In this document: positions 1 through 6,693 of the stretch, piece by piece
Position numbering within the stretch: position 1 is the stretch's first letter
How the letters are laid out: each line of letters opens with the position of its first letter
Assembly (NCBI GenBank): GCA_021815525.1
Contig: JAKAGN010000152.1
Location: 1-6,693, forward strand
Direction: 5' to 3'
DNA: 6,693 bases
Source: Deltaproteobacteria bacterium
GTDB lineage: Bacteria > Desulfobacterota > Desulfobacteria > Desulfobacterales > Desulfatibacillaceae
The notes under the pieces: model-generated
What the model was told of the DNA's origin: nothing
What the model saw: only the letters and a program-made list of their open reading frames with translations
Database searches by the model: none
Program-made: the position numbers and the translations under genes

Positions 1-1095
1 GAGGCTCTGGGTGTGGCCGATGGCGGCGGAAAGCGCCTCCATGCAGGTGCGGGCCACGTTGTTGTAGGGGTCCTGGAGGGTGAGGCTCCAGCCCGAGGTC
101 TGGGTGTGGGTGCGAAGGGCCATGCTCTTTTTGTTCTTGGGATCGAAGCGCTTGATGAGCTTGGACCACAGGAGCCGCCCGGCGCGGAGCTTGGCCACCT
201 CCATGAAGTGGTTGAGGCCCGTGCCCCAGAAAAAGGAAAGCCTTGGCGCGAAGGCGTCCACGCTCATGCCGGCCGCCACGCCGGTCTTGACGTACTCGTA
301 GCCGTCGGCCAGCGTATAGCCAAGCTCGATGTCGGCGGTGGCTCCGGCCTCCTGCATGTGGTAGCCAGAAATGGAGATGCTGTTGAACTTGGGCATCTCG
401 GCGGCCGTGTACTTGAAGATGTCGGCGATGATGCGCATGGACGGCGCGGGCGGATAGATGTAGGTGTTCCGCACCATGTACTCTTTCAAGATGTCGTTCT
501 GGATGGTGCCGGTGAGCTTCTCGTGGGAAACGCCCTCTTCCTCGGCCGCCACGATGTAGAAGGCCAGGACCGGCAGCACCGCGCCGTTCATGGTCATGGA
601 GACCGACATCTTGTCCAAGGGAATGCGGTCGAAGAGGATCTTCATGTCAAGTATCGAGTCCACCGCCACGCCCGCTTTTCCCACGTCGCCAAGGACGCGC
701 TCGTGGTCGGAGTCGTAGCCCCGGTGGGTGGCCAGATCGAAGGCTATGGAAAGCCCCATCTGCCCGGCCGCGAGGTTGCGGCGGTAAAAGGCGTTCGACT
801 CCTCCGCCGTGGAAAAGCCTGCGTACTGGCGCACGGTCCAGGGCCGCACCACGTACATGGTGGGGTACGGGCCCCGGAGATAGGGCGGGATGCCGGACAG
901 AAAGCCGGTGTGGGTGAGGCCGGCCGCGTCGTCCTTCGTGTAGAGGGCCTGAATTCCGATGCGCTCGTTGGTCATCCAGGGCTCCAGGATGGCGGCGTCG
1001 GCGGCTTTTTCAATCTCCGCGCGCCACCTGGCGGTATCCGAGACGCCCGGAGCGGGCGAAAAGGGCATGGCTAAAAAGTCGGGATACTTACTCAT
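1..1095 (-). CDS. mutB: Methylmalonyl-CoA mutase large (catalytic) subunit, N-terminal part; C-terminus beyond the window
   Basis: This is the catalytic subunit of adenosylcobalamin-dependent methylmalonyl-CoA mutase, which interconverts (R)-methylmalonyl-CoA and succinyl-CoA in the cytoplasm. The window holds 365 codons, starting [12 protein letters not shown] and ending GHTQSL at the edge, out of the roughly 720 usual for the family. What is visible is the TIM-barrel substrate domain. The CoA-binding stretch has Y77, T79, R84, T87, R89 and Y91 (in [15 protein letters not shown]). S116, S166, T168, Q199, R209, the active-site pair Y245-H246 and R328/H330 (in [10 protein letters not shown]) follow. 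These sit two residues later than the Propionibacterium shermanii numbering I remember (Y89, R207, H244), so the active site appears intact. The B12 domain with DxHxxG would lie past the edge and cannot be checked. The ATG is preceded by GGGGTG and overlaps the mutA stop (ATGAGTAA), which suggests coupled translation. The reading frame is unbroken. It could in principle be a related acyl-CoA mutase, but the substrate residues favour methylmalonyl-CoA. Confidence 0.97.
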   Translation of the reverse strand, partial: MSKYPDFLAMPFSPAPGVSDTARWRAEIEKAADAAILEPWMTNERIGIQALYTKDDAAGLTHTGFLSGIPPYLRGPYPTMYVVRPWTVRQYAGFSTAEESNAFYRRNLAAGQMGLSIAFDLATHRGYDSDHERVLGDVGKAGVAVDSILDMKILFDRIPLDKMSVSMTMNGAVLPVLAFYIVAAEEEGVSHEKLTGTIQNDILKEYMVRNTYIYPPAPSMRIIADIFKYTAAEMPKFNSISISGYHMQEAGATADIELGYTLADGYEYVKTGVAAGMSVDAFAPRLSFFWGTGLNHFMEVAKLRAGRLLWSKLIKRFDPKNKKSMALRTHTQTSGWSLTLQDPYNNVARTCMEALSAAIGHTQSL

Positions 1096-3208
1096 GGCTC
1101 ACCCCGCTTATCTTCTGGAGTTTCCGGTTCATGGCAAGGCAGTCGAGGCCTAAAAATATGTAGTCGTCCATGCCGGCGGCGCGGTAAGAGGCCTCCAGCT
1201 CCGCGGCCGGTTTTCCCGCGAGGACCACGAAGGCGCCCGGGACCTTATCCTTGAGTAGCTTGGCCAGCTTGGGGACGATCTCGGGGTAGGCCTTGTCGGT
1301 TCCGCAGATCACGACGATCTTGGCGCCCGACCCCGCGAAGGCGGCGGCCGCTTCCTCTTCGGTGGCGAAGCCCGCGCCGCGGACCATCTCGAAGCCGCCC
1401 GTCTCGAAAAAGCCCGTGGAGAAATCCGCCCTTGCCTTGTGCTGGGGGACGGGCCCCATGCCGGCGAGGAAAATTTTGGCTCGGGAGCCGGTTTTTTCGA
1501 GGTGGAGGTCCATGGCTTGGCGCAGGGCGTCGAAGTCCCGGGAGGCCCGGCCCGGCGGAAGCTGGGGCGCGGAAGCGGCGCCCGCGCCAAAGCCTAAGGC
1601 CTTCGATATTTCGCTTAGCGTCGCCCCGGCAAGGGCCGCCGCTATTGCCTTTTCACCCGAGACCTCGCCCGCAAGGGCCGCCTTGACGGAGGCCGCGTCG
1701 GCCTTGGCGCGCGCGGCGGAGAGCGCCTTTTTCCGGGACTCGGCCAGAGCCGCGAGATCGAGGGGGGCCGCCGGGAGCGGCGTTTCCGCAAGGTTAGGGT
1801 AGAGGTTGGTGCCTATTATGCCGTCTTTTCTCTTGGCTATGTTGACGGCCTTTTTGGCGGCGGTCTTCTTCACCGTTTCCTGCGGAAAGCCAGCCGCAAG
1901 GGCCTTGGCCATGCCGCCCAGCTTTTCGACCTCCTGGAAAAGCGCCCAGGCGCGGCGCGCCACGGTGTCCGAAAGCGACTCCACGGCGTAGGAGCCGCCC
2001 AGCGGATCGATGGGCCGCACGAAGTGGCACTCCTCTTGAAGAACTATCTGGACGTTCCGCGAGACCCTGCGGGAGAACTCCCCGGGGGCCCGCACGGCCT
2101 CGTCGAAAAAGGTCACGTGCATGGAATCCACGCCGCCCATTGCCCCGGAAAAGGCCTCGATGGTGTTCCTCAAAAGGTTCACGTAGGGGTCGCGGACCGT
2201 CTTGGTGAAGCTTGCGGTGCGACCGTGGATGCGCATCCTGCGGCTTTCGGGGAAAGCTCCGAAGGCCTCCGCGATCCGGTCCCACACCATGCGGGCGGCG
2301 CGCAGCTTGGCGATCTCCATTATGGCGTTACGCCCGAGGGCGAAGAAGAAGCGGAAGCTGCCAGCCGCCTCGTCGGCGGAAAGTCCGCGATCCATGAGGG
2401 CCCGCATGTACTCAGAGCCCGTGGCGGCCGCGAAAGCCAGCTCCTCCACGGCGGATCCACCGGCCTCGGAGTAAGGCCGCCCGGAGACCGCCACGGTCGC
2501 AAGCCCTGGCGCGTTCTTCGCCGCCCACGACGCGGCCGCGGCCATGGAATCGCAGGCTTTTTCGAGGGAAAGCTGAAGCGAGCCCGTCTGGACCAGCAGC
2601 CCCAGGGGATCGGAGCCGATGCAGCCCGAAAGGGCCGAGGTCTCACGGCCCGCTTTTTTCGCGGCCGCCGCCAGAAGCGCCAGGACCGGAAGCCCCGCGG
2701 CCCCGGCCTCGCAGATGACGGGCACCCGCGCCAGGTCGACGCCCGCGAAGGCCGCCGCGAGGTCATCAGCCGTGGAGAAGGCAAGGCCGCGCCCGGTGGG
2801 GCTTTCGGCGTCCTTGCCCGCAAGCGTCGCCGTGTCGCAGACGACGGTCACGCCCGTCTGGCCCTTCGTCAAGTCCGAGACCAGCACGCGGTTGAACTCC
2901 GCCGGGTCGGGCTCCGCCGTCTCCTGGGCTATGATCCAGGGCCGGGCCAGATACCCCGCCGGGTCCGCGCCCCTCAAATATGGCGGAAAGCCCGGGAGGG
3001 ATCCCACCTGAGGCAGCTTTTCCGTATCCGCCGCAACGTAGAGGGGCTTCAAATCGAAGCCCTCGTAGACCGGTGTCATCACCTTCTTTTCAAAGGGCGC
3101 GCCGTCCAGGGTAGCCACGGCTTCGGCCATCCACTCCTCGTAGGTGGGGACGGAAAATTCGGCGAAGAGGTTCTCCCCGCTTTTTTCGGGGTCCGGATTC
3201 CGGGGCAT
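1088..3208 (-). CDS. mutA: Methylmalonyl-CoA mutase small (non-catalytic) subunit, complete
   Basis: This is the partner subunit of heterodimeric methylmalonyl-CoA mutase. In characterised heterodimers it has the same fold as MutB but binds neither B12 nor substrate. The product is 706 aa, longer than the roughly 640 of the Propionibacterium subunit as I recall it. Recognisable parts are the PPYLRG element (75-80), the RPW element (89-91), the [17 protein letters not shown] stretch matching the RTHxQTSGWS region of MutB (about 328-344), DPLGGSY (401-407), an Ala/Lys-rich linker (about 475-530), and a C-terminal B12-domain-like Rossmann fold from [11 protein letters not shown] (about 575) to the end. 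That last domain has GPVPQHKAR where MutB proteins have DxHxxG, so the cobalamin His is absent, as expected for MutA. The chosen ATG ([11 protein letters not shown]) has GAGGTG just upstream. The frame stays open 54 codons further upstream, but that extension has no family-like sequence and would cover the 13-bp repeats. MutA is the first gene of the pair and shares 8 nt with mutB. Confidence 0.96.
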   Translation of the reverse strand: MPRNPDPEKSGENLFAEFSVPTYEEWMAEAVATLDGAPFEKKVMTPVYEGFDLKPLYVAADTEKLPQVGSLPGFPPYLRGADPAGYLARPWIIAQETAEPDPAEFNRVLVSDLTKGQTGVTVVCDTATLAGKDAESPTGRGLAFSTADDLAAAFAGVDLARVPVICEAGAAGLPVLALLAAAAKKAGRETSALSGCIGSDPLGLLVQTGSLQLSLEKACDSMAAAASWAAKNAPGLATVAVSGRPYSEAGGSAVEELAFAAATGSEYMRALMDRGLSADEAAGSFRFFFALGRNAIMEIAKLRAARMVWDRIAEAFGAFPESRRMRIHGRTASFTKTVRDPYVNLLRNTIEAFSGAMGGVDSMHVTFFDEAVRAPGEFSRRVSRNVQIVLQEECHFVRPIDPLGGSYAVESLSDTVARRAWALFQEVEKLGGMAKALAAGFPQETVKKTAAKKAVNIAKRKDGIIGTNLYPNLAETPLPAAPLDLAALAESRKKALSAARAKADAASVKAALAGEVSGEKAIAAALAGATLSEISKALGFGAGAASAPQLPPGRASRDFDALRQAMDLHLEKTGSRAKIFLAGMGPVPQHKARADFSTGFFETGGFEMVRGAGFATEEEAAAAFAGSGAKIVVICGTDKAYPEIVPKLAKLLKDKVPGAFVVLAGKPAAELEASYRAAGMDDYIFLGLDCLAMNRKLQKISGVSHE

Positions 3209-3211
3209 GGG

Positions 3212-3217
3212 CACCTC
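3212..3217 (-). promoter_or_regulatory. Ribosome binding site that sets the mutA start
   Basis: On the minus strand GAGGTG stands three bases before the ATG at 3208, with its AGG core five bases away. This supports starting MutA at MPRNPD rather than at the upstream in-frame ATGs at 3370 and 3292, which show no comparable signal. Confidence 0.7.
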
Positions 3218-3240
3218 GCAATTGTTGGGTTTCCAAACTA

Positions 3241-3279
3241 TCCAGCGTCTTTTTCCAGCGACTTGTTCCAGCGCTTGAT
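3241..3279. repeat. Three TCCAGCG direct repeats at 13-bp intervals upstream of mutA
   Basis: TCCAGCG occurs at 3241-3247, 3254-3260 and 3267-3273, exactly 13 bp apart, and each copy is followed by a CTT-containing half (TCTTTT, ACTTGT, CTTGAT). On the mutA strand they read CGCTGGA. The 13-bp period is not a multiple of three, so they do not encode a peptide repeat. They lie between the putative mutA promoter and its start codon, where a regulator-binding site would make sense. That role is inference, and chance cannot be excluded from one locus. Confidence 0.45.
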
Positions 3280-3287
3280 GTAGAATC

Positions 3288-3316
3288 GCCATAGCACAGG
3301 CGCCCCGGCATGGCAA
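3288..3316 (-). promoter_or_regulatory. Weak candidate sigma-70-type promoter for mutAB
   Basis: On the minus strand TTGCCA (3316-3311) is separated by exactly 17 bp from TATGGC (3293-3288). The -35 box matches TTGACA at five of six positions, but the -10 box matches TATAAT at only three. Transcription would start near 3281, leaving a leader of about 73 nt that includes the 13-bp repeats. No better candidate was seen between 3209 and 3386. Confidence 0.28.
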
Positions 3317-3386
3317 GGCCGTTCCCCGGTAAATCGACCCTGCGGTCGCCCTGCCCCCGCCCCCGGCCAAGGCGGAACGCGCAGAT

Positions 3387-3547
3387 GCCTTAGCAGCCTG
3401 CGAAAAAGGCTGAAAATGAAGCCTGTCGAAAAACGATGAGTTTCAAGGCGCGTGAAAAGCCAATGAGGGAGCGTACTTTTCGTACGTGACCGAAATTGGC
3501 TTTGAAACGCAACACAGAAAATCGCGTTTTTCGACAGGCTGTTAGGC
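3387..3547. repeat. MITE-like or REP-like palindromic intergenic element
   Basis: This is a long imperfect palindrome centred near 3480. Its core arms are perfect 16-mers: AGCCTGTCGAAAAACG (3420-3435) against its complement at 3525-3540. Further inside, AAAGCCAAT (3456-3464) pairs with ATTGGCTTT (3495-3503) and CGTAC (3472-3476) with GTACG (3482-3486), leaving a TTTTC loop. GTTTC (3440-3444) can also pair with GAAAC (3504-3508) across an 11-nt bulge. The outer ends, GCCTTAGCAGCCTGCGAAAAA (3387-3407) and the complement of 3527-3547, match apart from one substitution and two single-base indels. No transposase frame and no clear target duplication are visible. Local composition is more AT-rich than the flanking genes. 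It lies between divergent genes, so a terminator role is unlikely. Hairpins of this kind are, from memory, common in Desulfobacterota genomes. Confidence 0.7.
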
Positions 3548-3578
3548 CTCGTTTTTCCGGGCAAAGCGCTCGCCATTC

Positions 3579-3587
3579 TGTTATAAT
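3579..3587 (+). promoter_or_regulatory. Extended -10 promoter for the large rightward gene
   Basis: TGTTATAAT is a perfect extended -10 element (TGnTATAAT). No good -35 box stands 16-18 bp upstream, where the bases are GGGCAAAG-like, and extended -10 promoters often tolerate this. Transcription would begin near 3594, giving a leader of about 67 nt before the ATG at 3661. It lies about 30 bp outside the palindromic element. Confidence 0.55.
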
Positions 3588-3601
3588 AAGTAATCCGGCA
3601 T

Positions 3602-3614
3602 GTTCGATCCGAAC
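3602..3614. promoter_or_regulatory. Short dyad at the presumed transcription start, possible operator
   Basis: GTTCG-ATC-CGAAC is a perfect 5-bp inverted repeat with a 3-bp centre, placed about 10 bp after the predicted transcription start. The size and position fit a small repressor site or the base of a leader structure. No regulator is encoded in the window. Confidence 0.3.
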
Positions 3615-3615
3615 G

Positions 3616-3640
3616 GGCCCGAAACGCTTGTTTCCGGGCC
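3616..3640 (+). promoter_or_regulatory. Strong hairpin in the 5' leader of the large gene
   Basis: GGCCCGAAAC (3616-3625) pairs with GTTTCCGGGCC (3630-3640) as a 10-bp, mostly GC stem with one bulged C and a GCTT loop. It ends 14 bases before the AAGGA motif, leaving the ribosome site free. It is followed by GGGGGGCGGTTTT rather than an immediate U-run, so it does not look like an intrinsic terminator. A role in mRNA stability or translation is possible but unproven. Confidence 0.45.
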
Positions 3641-3653
3641 GGGGGGCGGTTTT

Positions 3654-3658
3654 AAGGA
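3654..3658 (+). promoter_or_regulatory. Ribosome binding site with unusually short spacing
   Basis: AAGGA is only two bases from the ATG at 3661, shorter than the usual 5-9. It is nonetheless the best start available. The frame upstream has no other ATG close by, and coding-type third-position GC bias begins shortly after this ATG. Confidence 0.5.
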
Positions 3659-3660
3659 CA

Positions 3661-6600
3661 ATGAACTCCCTTAAATCACTCATTTTTTTCGATCGCCGCG
3701 ACCGCGATCTCCTTTCCATGATCGGCGGGATGCGCGAGACCGGAAACCGCCCGGAGGACCTCCGAAAGGCCACCTACCCGCACCTCCACCCCCACGGCAT
3801 AAAAGAGCTGGCCGAGTCCAAGGGCCTCCGGGTGGCCTACGCGGTGTTCCATCTTTTGAACTCCCTTGAGGTGGGGCGCATGGCGGACCGCCTCTCGGCG
3901 CTGGCCTCGCTCCGGGACGAGGTGCTGGACGGGGCCATGGGGCCGCTTCCAAGGAACACCGCGCGCGTCCTGGTCTCCATCATGAAGGAGTTGGTGCGGA
4001 GCGACGGCGACGACCAGAAGGCGCTTCGGCTCGCCCACGACTTCCGCATGGCGGCCCTGGGAAAACCCGGCATCGTGCGGAGCTACCTGGAGCGCTACCA
4101 TCTTCTCGAAATGCCGGAGGAGTGGAACCAGATCACCTTCGACGACCACGTCCACGACGCCTACACCAAGGGACGCAAAACCCCCACACACCTCATCATG
4201 GACGCCTGGATAAAGGGCATCCGGCGCCTTCGGGTCATCTACTACAACTTCGTGGAGGCCCGGGTCGTGGCGGAGCTGATGGAGGCCGCCCGCATCATGG
4301 GGGTGGACGTGCGCATCGGCGTGGAGTACTCGGCGCGCTTCCGGGGCCGCTACGTGCACCTCATATGGACGCCCCGAGGCTTTCCCGACGCCCAGGCCTT
4401 CCTCTGCTTCCTGGAGGACCCGCCCGTGAAGGCCCTCATGGATGAGGGAAGGGCGGTCTCCCGCTACCAGGAAGGCTACGTTTTAAAAGTCCTCGACGCC
4501 GTAAACAATCGGCACGCGGCCGCCATCAAGGAGCGCTACGGGCTCGCCCTGCCTCCCCTCGACCCCGCCGAGTTCGGGGCCTTCGTGGGGGCCGGGCAGT
4601 TATCCACCCTGCACCTTGCATCCTTCATCCACGGAAAGCTCTTGGCGCTGATGGGGGAGGGCCTGCCGGCGCTCCAGGAGGCCTTTCGCACGGCGGATTC
4701 CGACGAGCGCGCCCGGATCGAGGCCAAGGTGGCGGAATGGAACGGCCTCGACCCCGAGGACATCCACGAAGCCTACCTCTCGCCCGAGAAAAACCCCGAT
4801 ATCCCCGACCCCCACGCCGTTTCGGACGATAAGGCCGCCCCGGCCCTGCTGCGCCTGGGCCCCAAGGGGGTCATCGACCGGATGACCGCCCTCCACACCG
4901 GCCATCGCATCACCTTGAACCTCACGGACCTTTCGGTGGAGGACGTCCTCGAGATTCTCCACCAGTGCGAGGGTGCGGTGACCAGGCTCGAGATATTCAA
5001 CCTCAAGGATTTCGTATCCAAAAAGACCGGGCACATCGAGGCCATCGGAAAGCTCGCCGACACGGTGAACGCCGGAAACTCCATTGAGCTTAAAAGCTTC
5101 ATCCGCTCGGTCATGGACAAGGTTTCGGCCTCGGATCACAAGGACCGCGCCGACCGCCTGGAGAAGCTCTCGGCCGTGCTCTACGACGTCGTGTCCATGA
5201 ACTCCTGGTACGCGGAAAACGGCTTGAAGGCCCGCATAGGGAGCGACTCCACGGGCCGCGCGCAGCGCTACCCTGGCATGGGCTTCGCCGTGGAGGAGAC
5301 CCTGCCCTTCCCGGCGCGGCTCGCCGCGGCCAGGCACAAAGGCGCCACCCGCACCGCGGTTCCGGTCCACATCGGGGCGCTCTACCGGAACGTTTACACG
5401 CCCCGCGAGGCCCAGAGCCGCCTGGGGGAGAGTATCCTGACCCTCCTGCGGAAAACGCCCCTCCTGGCGCGCATCGCTTACCGCAAGCACGAGGAATGGG
5501 CGGTGGAAGACCGCGCCATCGCGCTTTCGCGCCCCGGCAACGTGGTTTCCCTTGGGGGCGTGACCAGCGAGCCCGGAAACGGCGTGAGCATTTCGCCGCC
5601 CAAGCCCGAGGTGTCTCCCGGCCTTCTCGCCCTCCGCTACCACAACACGCTCCTGCGCTACGCCGTGAAGGTCATGATCGGCTTCATCCCGGCCTTCGTG
5701 ACCTTTTTCCTCACCAAGGACTGGTGGGTGCTGGCATGGCTCGGGGCCCCCATCTGGTTTTCCATCACGGGGGTCCGGGTGGTGCTGCAGTCCGTCCTGG
5801 GGGGCGGCGGGTTCCGCCGCTCGCCCCTTCTGAAGTGGAACGAGTTGGTGAGCTGGGAGCGCCTGGCGGACTCCCTTTTCTTCACGGGCTTTTCCGTGCC
5901 GCTCTTAGATTTTCTGGTGAAGACCGTGATCCTGGACCGGGGCCTCGGAATCACCACCAGCACGAGCCCCGTTCTTCTGTACGCCATACTGGGCACCGCA
6001 AACGGCCTCTACCTTGCGGGCCACAACCTCTACAGGGGCTTTCCAAGGCAGGCCGTGTACGCCAACCTTTTCCGCAGCCTCCTGGCGGTGCCTCTCGCCT
6101 ACGGCATCAACCAGGCCCTCGCCGGGATACTGACCGCCGCGGGAGCCGCAGCCGCCCAGGCCGCCCTCCAGAAATGGGCCGCCATCATCTCCAAGACCGC
6201 ATCGGACTTCCTGGCCGGCATAATCGAGGGCGCCTCCGACCGCCACGTCAATCTTACGGTGCGAAAAAGCGACATCGAAAAAAAGCTCGCCAAGATGCGA
6301 GGCGTCTACGAGGAAATCGAGATGCTCTTCCCCGGAAGGCGCTTGACCGAAATCCTCGCCCATCCCCAAAAGTACCTGGAGCAAAACGCCGAGGCCCGGG
6401 CCCTGGGCCGCCTTCTCATCATCCACGCCCTGGACCTGCTCTACTTCTGGATGTACCAGCCTCGCGCCCGCATAGCCCTCCAAGCCGTGACAGCGATACT
6501 CCCCGAGGAGGAAAAGCGCCTGTTCGCCGTCTCCCAGCACCTTCTCGCCAACCAGAAGGACATAACCCTCATGTTCCTGGACGGGATAGTGGGGCGGAAC

Positions 6601-6693
6601 TTCTCCCGGGCGCTCGCCTTCTACCTCGACCGCTCCCCCGAGTACATGCGCGCCGTCTCCCGCATGGCGGAGGCCTGGGAAGCCGAGCACAGA
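3661..6693 (+). CDS. Large membrane protein with a degenerate PHP-like barrel; 3' end beyond the window
   Basis: This is an unbroken frame of 1011 codons, still open at the edge, with strong third-position G/C bias. I do not recognise a named family. An N-terminal helical region (1-160) contains HLHPHG (41-46). Residues 161-240 read like the start of a PHP metallo-hydrolase: DDHVHD (H163, H165), G171, P175, A182, G186, then IGVE (E222) and VHLI (H233). The usual TDH is replaced by IYYN (193-196). After an insertion of about 170 residues come LEIFN (443-447) and GSDST (527-531), which resemble the late PHP strands but with T where SDxH has His. GNVVSLGGV (626-634) precedes about five hydrophobic segments near 667-685, 688-712, 735-757, 770-788 and 802-830. 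A charged, helical region (about 860-1011) follows. There is no signal peptide, so the barrel is probably cytoplasmic and membrane-tethered. The PHP relationship is motif-level inference, and the activity is unknown and possibly lost. The gene diverges from mutAB and has its own promoter. Confidence 0.9.
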   Translation, partial: MNSLKSLIFFDRRDRDLLSMIGGMRETGNRPEDLRKATYPHLHPHGIKELAESKGLRVAYAVFHLLNSLEVGRMADRLSALASLRDEVLDGAMGPLPRNTARVLVSIMKELVRSDGDDQKALRLAHDFRMAALGKPGIVRSYLERYHLLEMPEEWNQITFDDHVHDAYTKGRKTPTHLIMDAWIKGIRRLRVIYYNFVEARVVAELMEAARIMGVDVRIGVEYSARFRGRYVHLIWTPRGFPDAQAFLCFLEDPPVKALMDEGRAVSRYQEGYVLKVLDAVNNRHAAAIKERYGLALPPLDPAEFGAFVGAGQLSTLHLASFIHGKLLALMGEGLPALQEAFRTADSDERARIEAKVAEWNGLDPEDIHEAYLSPEKNPDIPDPHAVSDDKAAPALLRLGPKGVIDRMTALHTGHRITLNLTDLSVEDVLEILHQCEGAVTRLEIFNLKDFVSKKTGHIEAIGKLADTVNAGNSIELKSFIRSVMDKVSASDHKDRADRLEKLSAVLYDVVSMNSWYAENGLKARIGSDSTGRAQRYPGMGFAVEETLPFPARLAAARHKGATRTAVPVHIGALYRNVYTPREAQSRLGESILTLLRKTPLLARIAYRKHEEWAVEDRAIALSRPGNVVSLGGVTSEPGNGVSISPPKPEVSPGLLALRYHNTLLRYAVKVMIGFIPAFVTFFLTKDWWVLAWLGAPIWFSITGVRVVLQSVLGGGGFRRSPLLKWNELVSWERLADSLFFTGFSVPLLDFLVKTVILDRGLGITTSTSPVLLYAILGTANGLYLAGHNLYRGFPRQAVYANLFRSLLAVPLAYGINQALAGILTAAGAAAAQAALQKWAAIISKTASDFLAGIIEGASDRHVNLTVRKSDIEKKLAKMRGVYEEIEMLFPGRRLTEILAHPQKYLEQNAEARALGRLLIIHALDLLYFWMYQPRARIALQAVTAILPEEEKRLFAVSQHLLANQKDITLMFLDGIVGRNFSRALAFYLDRSPEYMRAVSRMAEAWEAEHR

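Noticed and set aside
13..1074. Plus-strand open frame of 353 codons
   Set aside because: It lies antisense to mutB, whose active-site motifs are unmistakable. The frame has no recognisable motifs and is rich in H, G, V and R, typical of a shadow in GC-rich DNA.
1088..1490. Loss of the B12-binding DxHxxG motif in MutA as a damaging mutation
   Set aside because: Absence of this motif is normal for the small subunit of heterodimeric methylmalonyl-CoA mutase.
2024..3283. Plus-strand open frame of 419 codons
   Set aside because: It is the antisense shadow of mutA, with the same low-information composition and no plausible domain.
3209..3370. 54-codon N-terminal extension of MutA from an upstream ATG
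   Set aside because: The extension does not resemble the family, and the ATG at 3208 has a good ribosome site. The extension would also cover the 13-bp repeats and the candidate promoter.
3420..3540. Palindrome as an intrinsic terminator
   Set aside because: It sits between divergent genes, upstream of both, and has no U-run after the outer stem.
3238..3576. Minus-strand 112-codon frame across the palindromic element
   Set aside because: Most of it is translation of the inverted repeat. Such frames are commonly annotated as hypothetical proteins, but there is no independent sign of coding.
3616..3653. Leader hairpin plus TTTT as a terminator or attenuator
   Set aside because: Nine mostly G bases separate the stem from the short T-run, so it does not fit a standard intrinsic terminator.
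3676..4359. Minus-strand open frame of 227 codons
   Set aside because: It is antisense to the N-terminal part of the large gene. It is H/V/G-rich and has no motif.
4600..5643. Minus-strand open frame of 347 codons
   Set aside because: It is antisense to the large rightward gene, whose frame shows the coding-type third-position bias and interpretable motifs.
5905..6690. Minus-strand open frame of 261 codons
   Set aside because: It is antisense to the membrane part of the large gene and is an ordinary GC-rich shadow.

Overview
The window is a GC-rich bacterial segment holding two divergent transcription units separated by a 452-bp intergenic region. The left unit, on the minus strand, is a mutA-mutB pair encoding the small and large subunits of a two-gene, adenosylcobalamin-dependent methylmalonyl-CoA mutase. 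The right unit, on the plus strand, is one very long reading frame of at least 1011 codons that runs off the window. The high GC, the heterodimer-type mutase and a CGAAAAACG-type intergenic hairpin repeat would fit an anaerobic, propionate- or fatty-acid-metabolising bacterium such as one of the Desulfobacterota. That placement is inference only, because no rRNA or taxonomic marker is present.

Layout. Positions 1-1095 (minus) hold the N-terminal 365 residues of MutB, with the B12-binding C-terminus lying beyond position 1. Positions 1088-3208 (minus) hold complete MutA (706 aa), whose stop overlaps the mutB start by 8 nt. Positions 3209-3660 are non-coding. From left to right they contain the mutA ribosome binding site, three TCCAGCG repeats at exact 13-bp spacing, a weak minus-strand promoter candidate, a stretch of about 70 bp (3317-3386) in which I see nothing, a MITE-like hairpin repeat of about 160 bp, an extended -10 promoter facing right, and two dyads in the presumed leader of the rightward gene. 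Positions 3661-6693 (plus) hold the large gene.

Function. MutA and MutB together interconvert succinyl-CoA and methylmalonyl-CoA, the B12 step of propionate formation or oxidation and of odd-chain fatty acid breakdown. MutB carries the catalytic site, and MutA is the structural partner that lacks the cobalamin-binding motif.

The rightward protein is not a family I can name. Its soluble part shows, in order, motifs resembling a PHP-type metallo-hydrolase barrel: HxH, G-x-E, LEIFN and GSDST. Several metal ligands have been replaced. This part is followed by about five membrane segments and a further soluble C-terminal region. It is the least explained and most interesting object in the window. 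Nothing in the sequence links it to the mutase beyond the shared divergent intergenic region.
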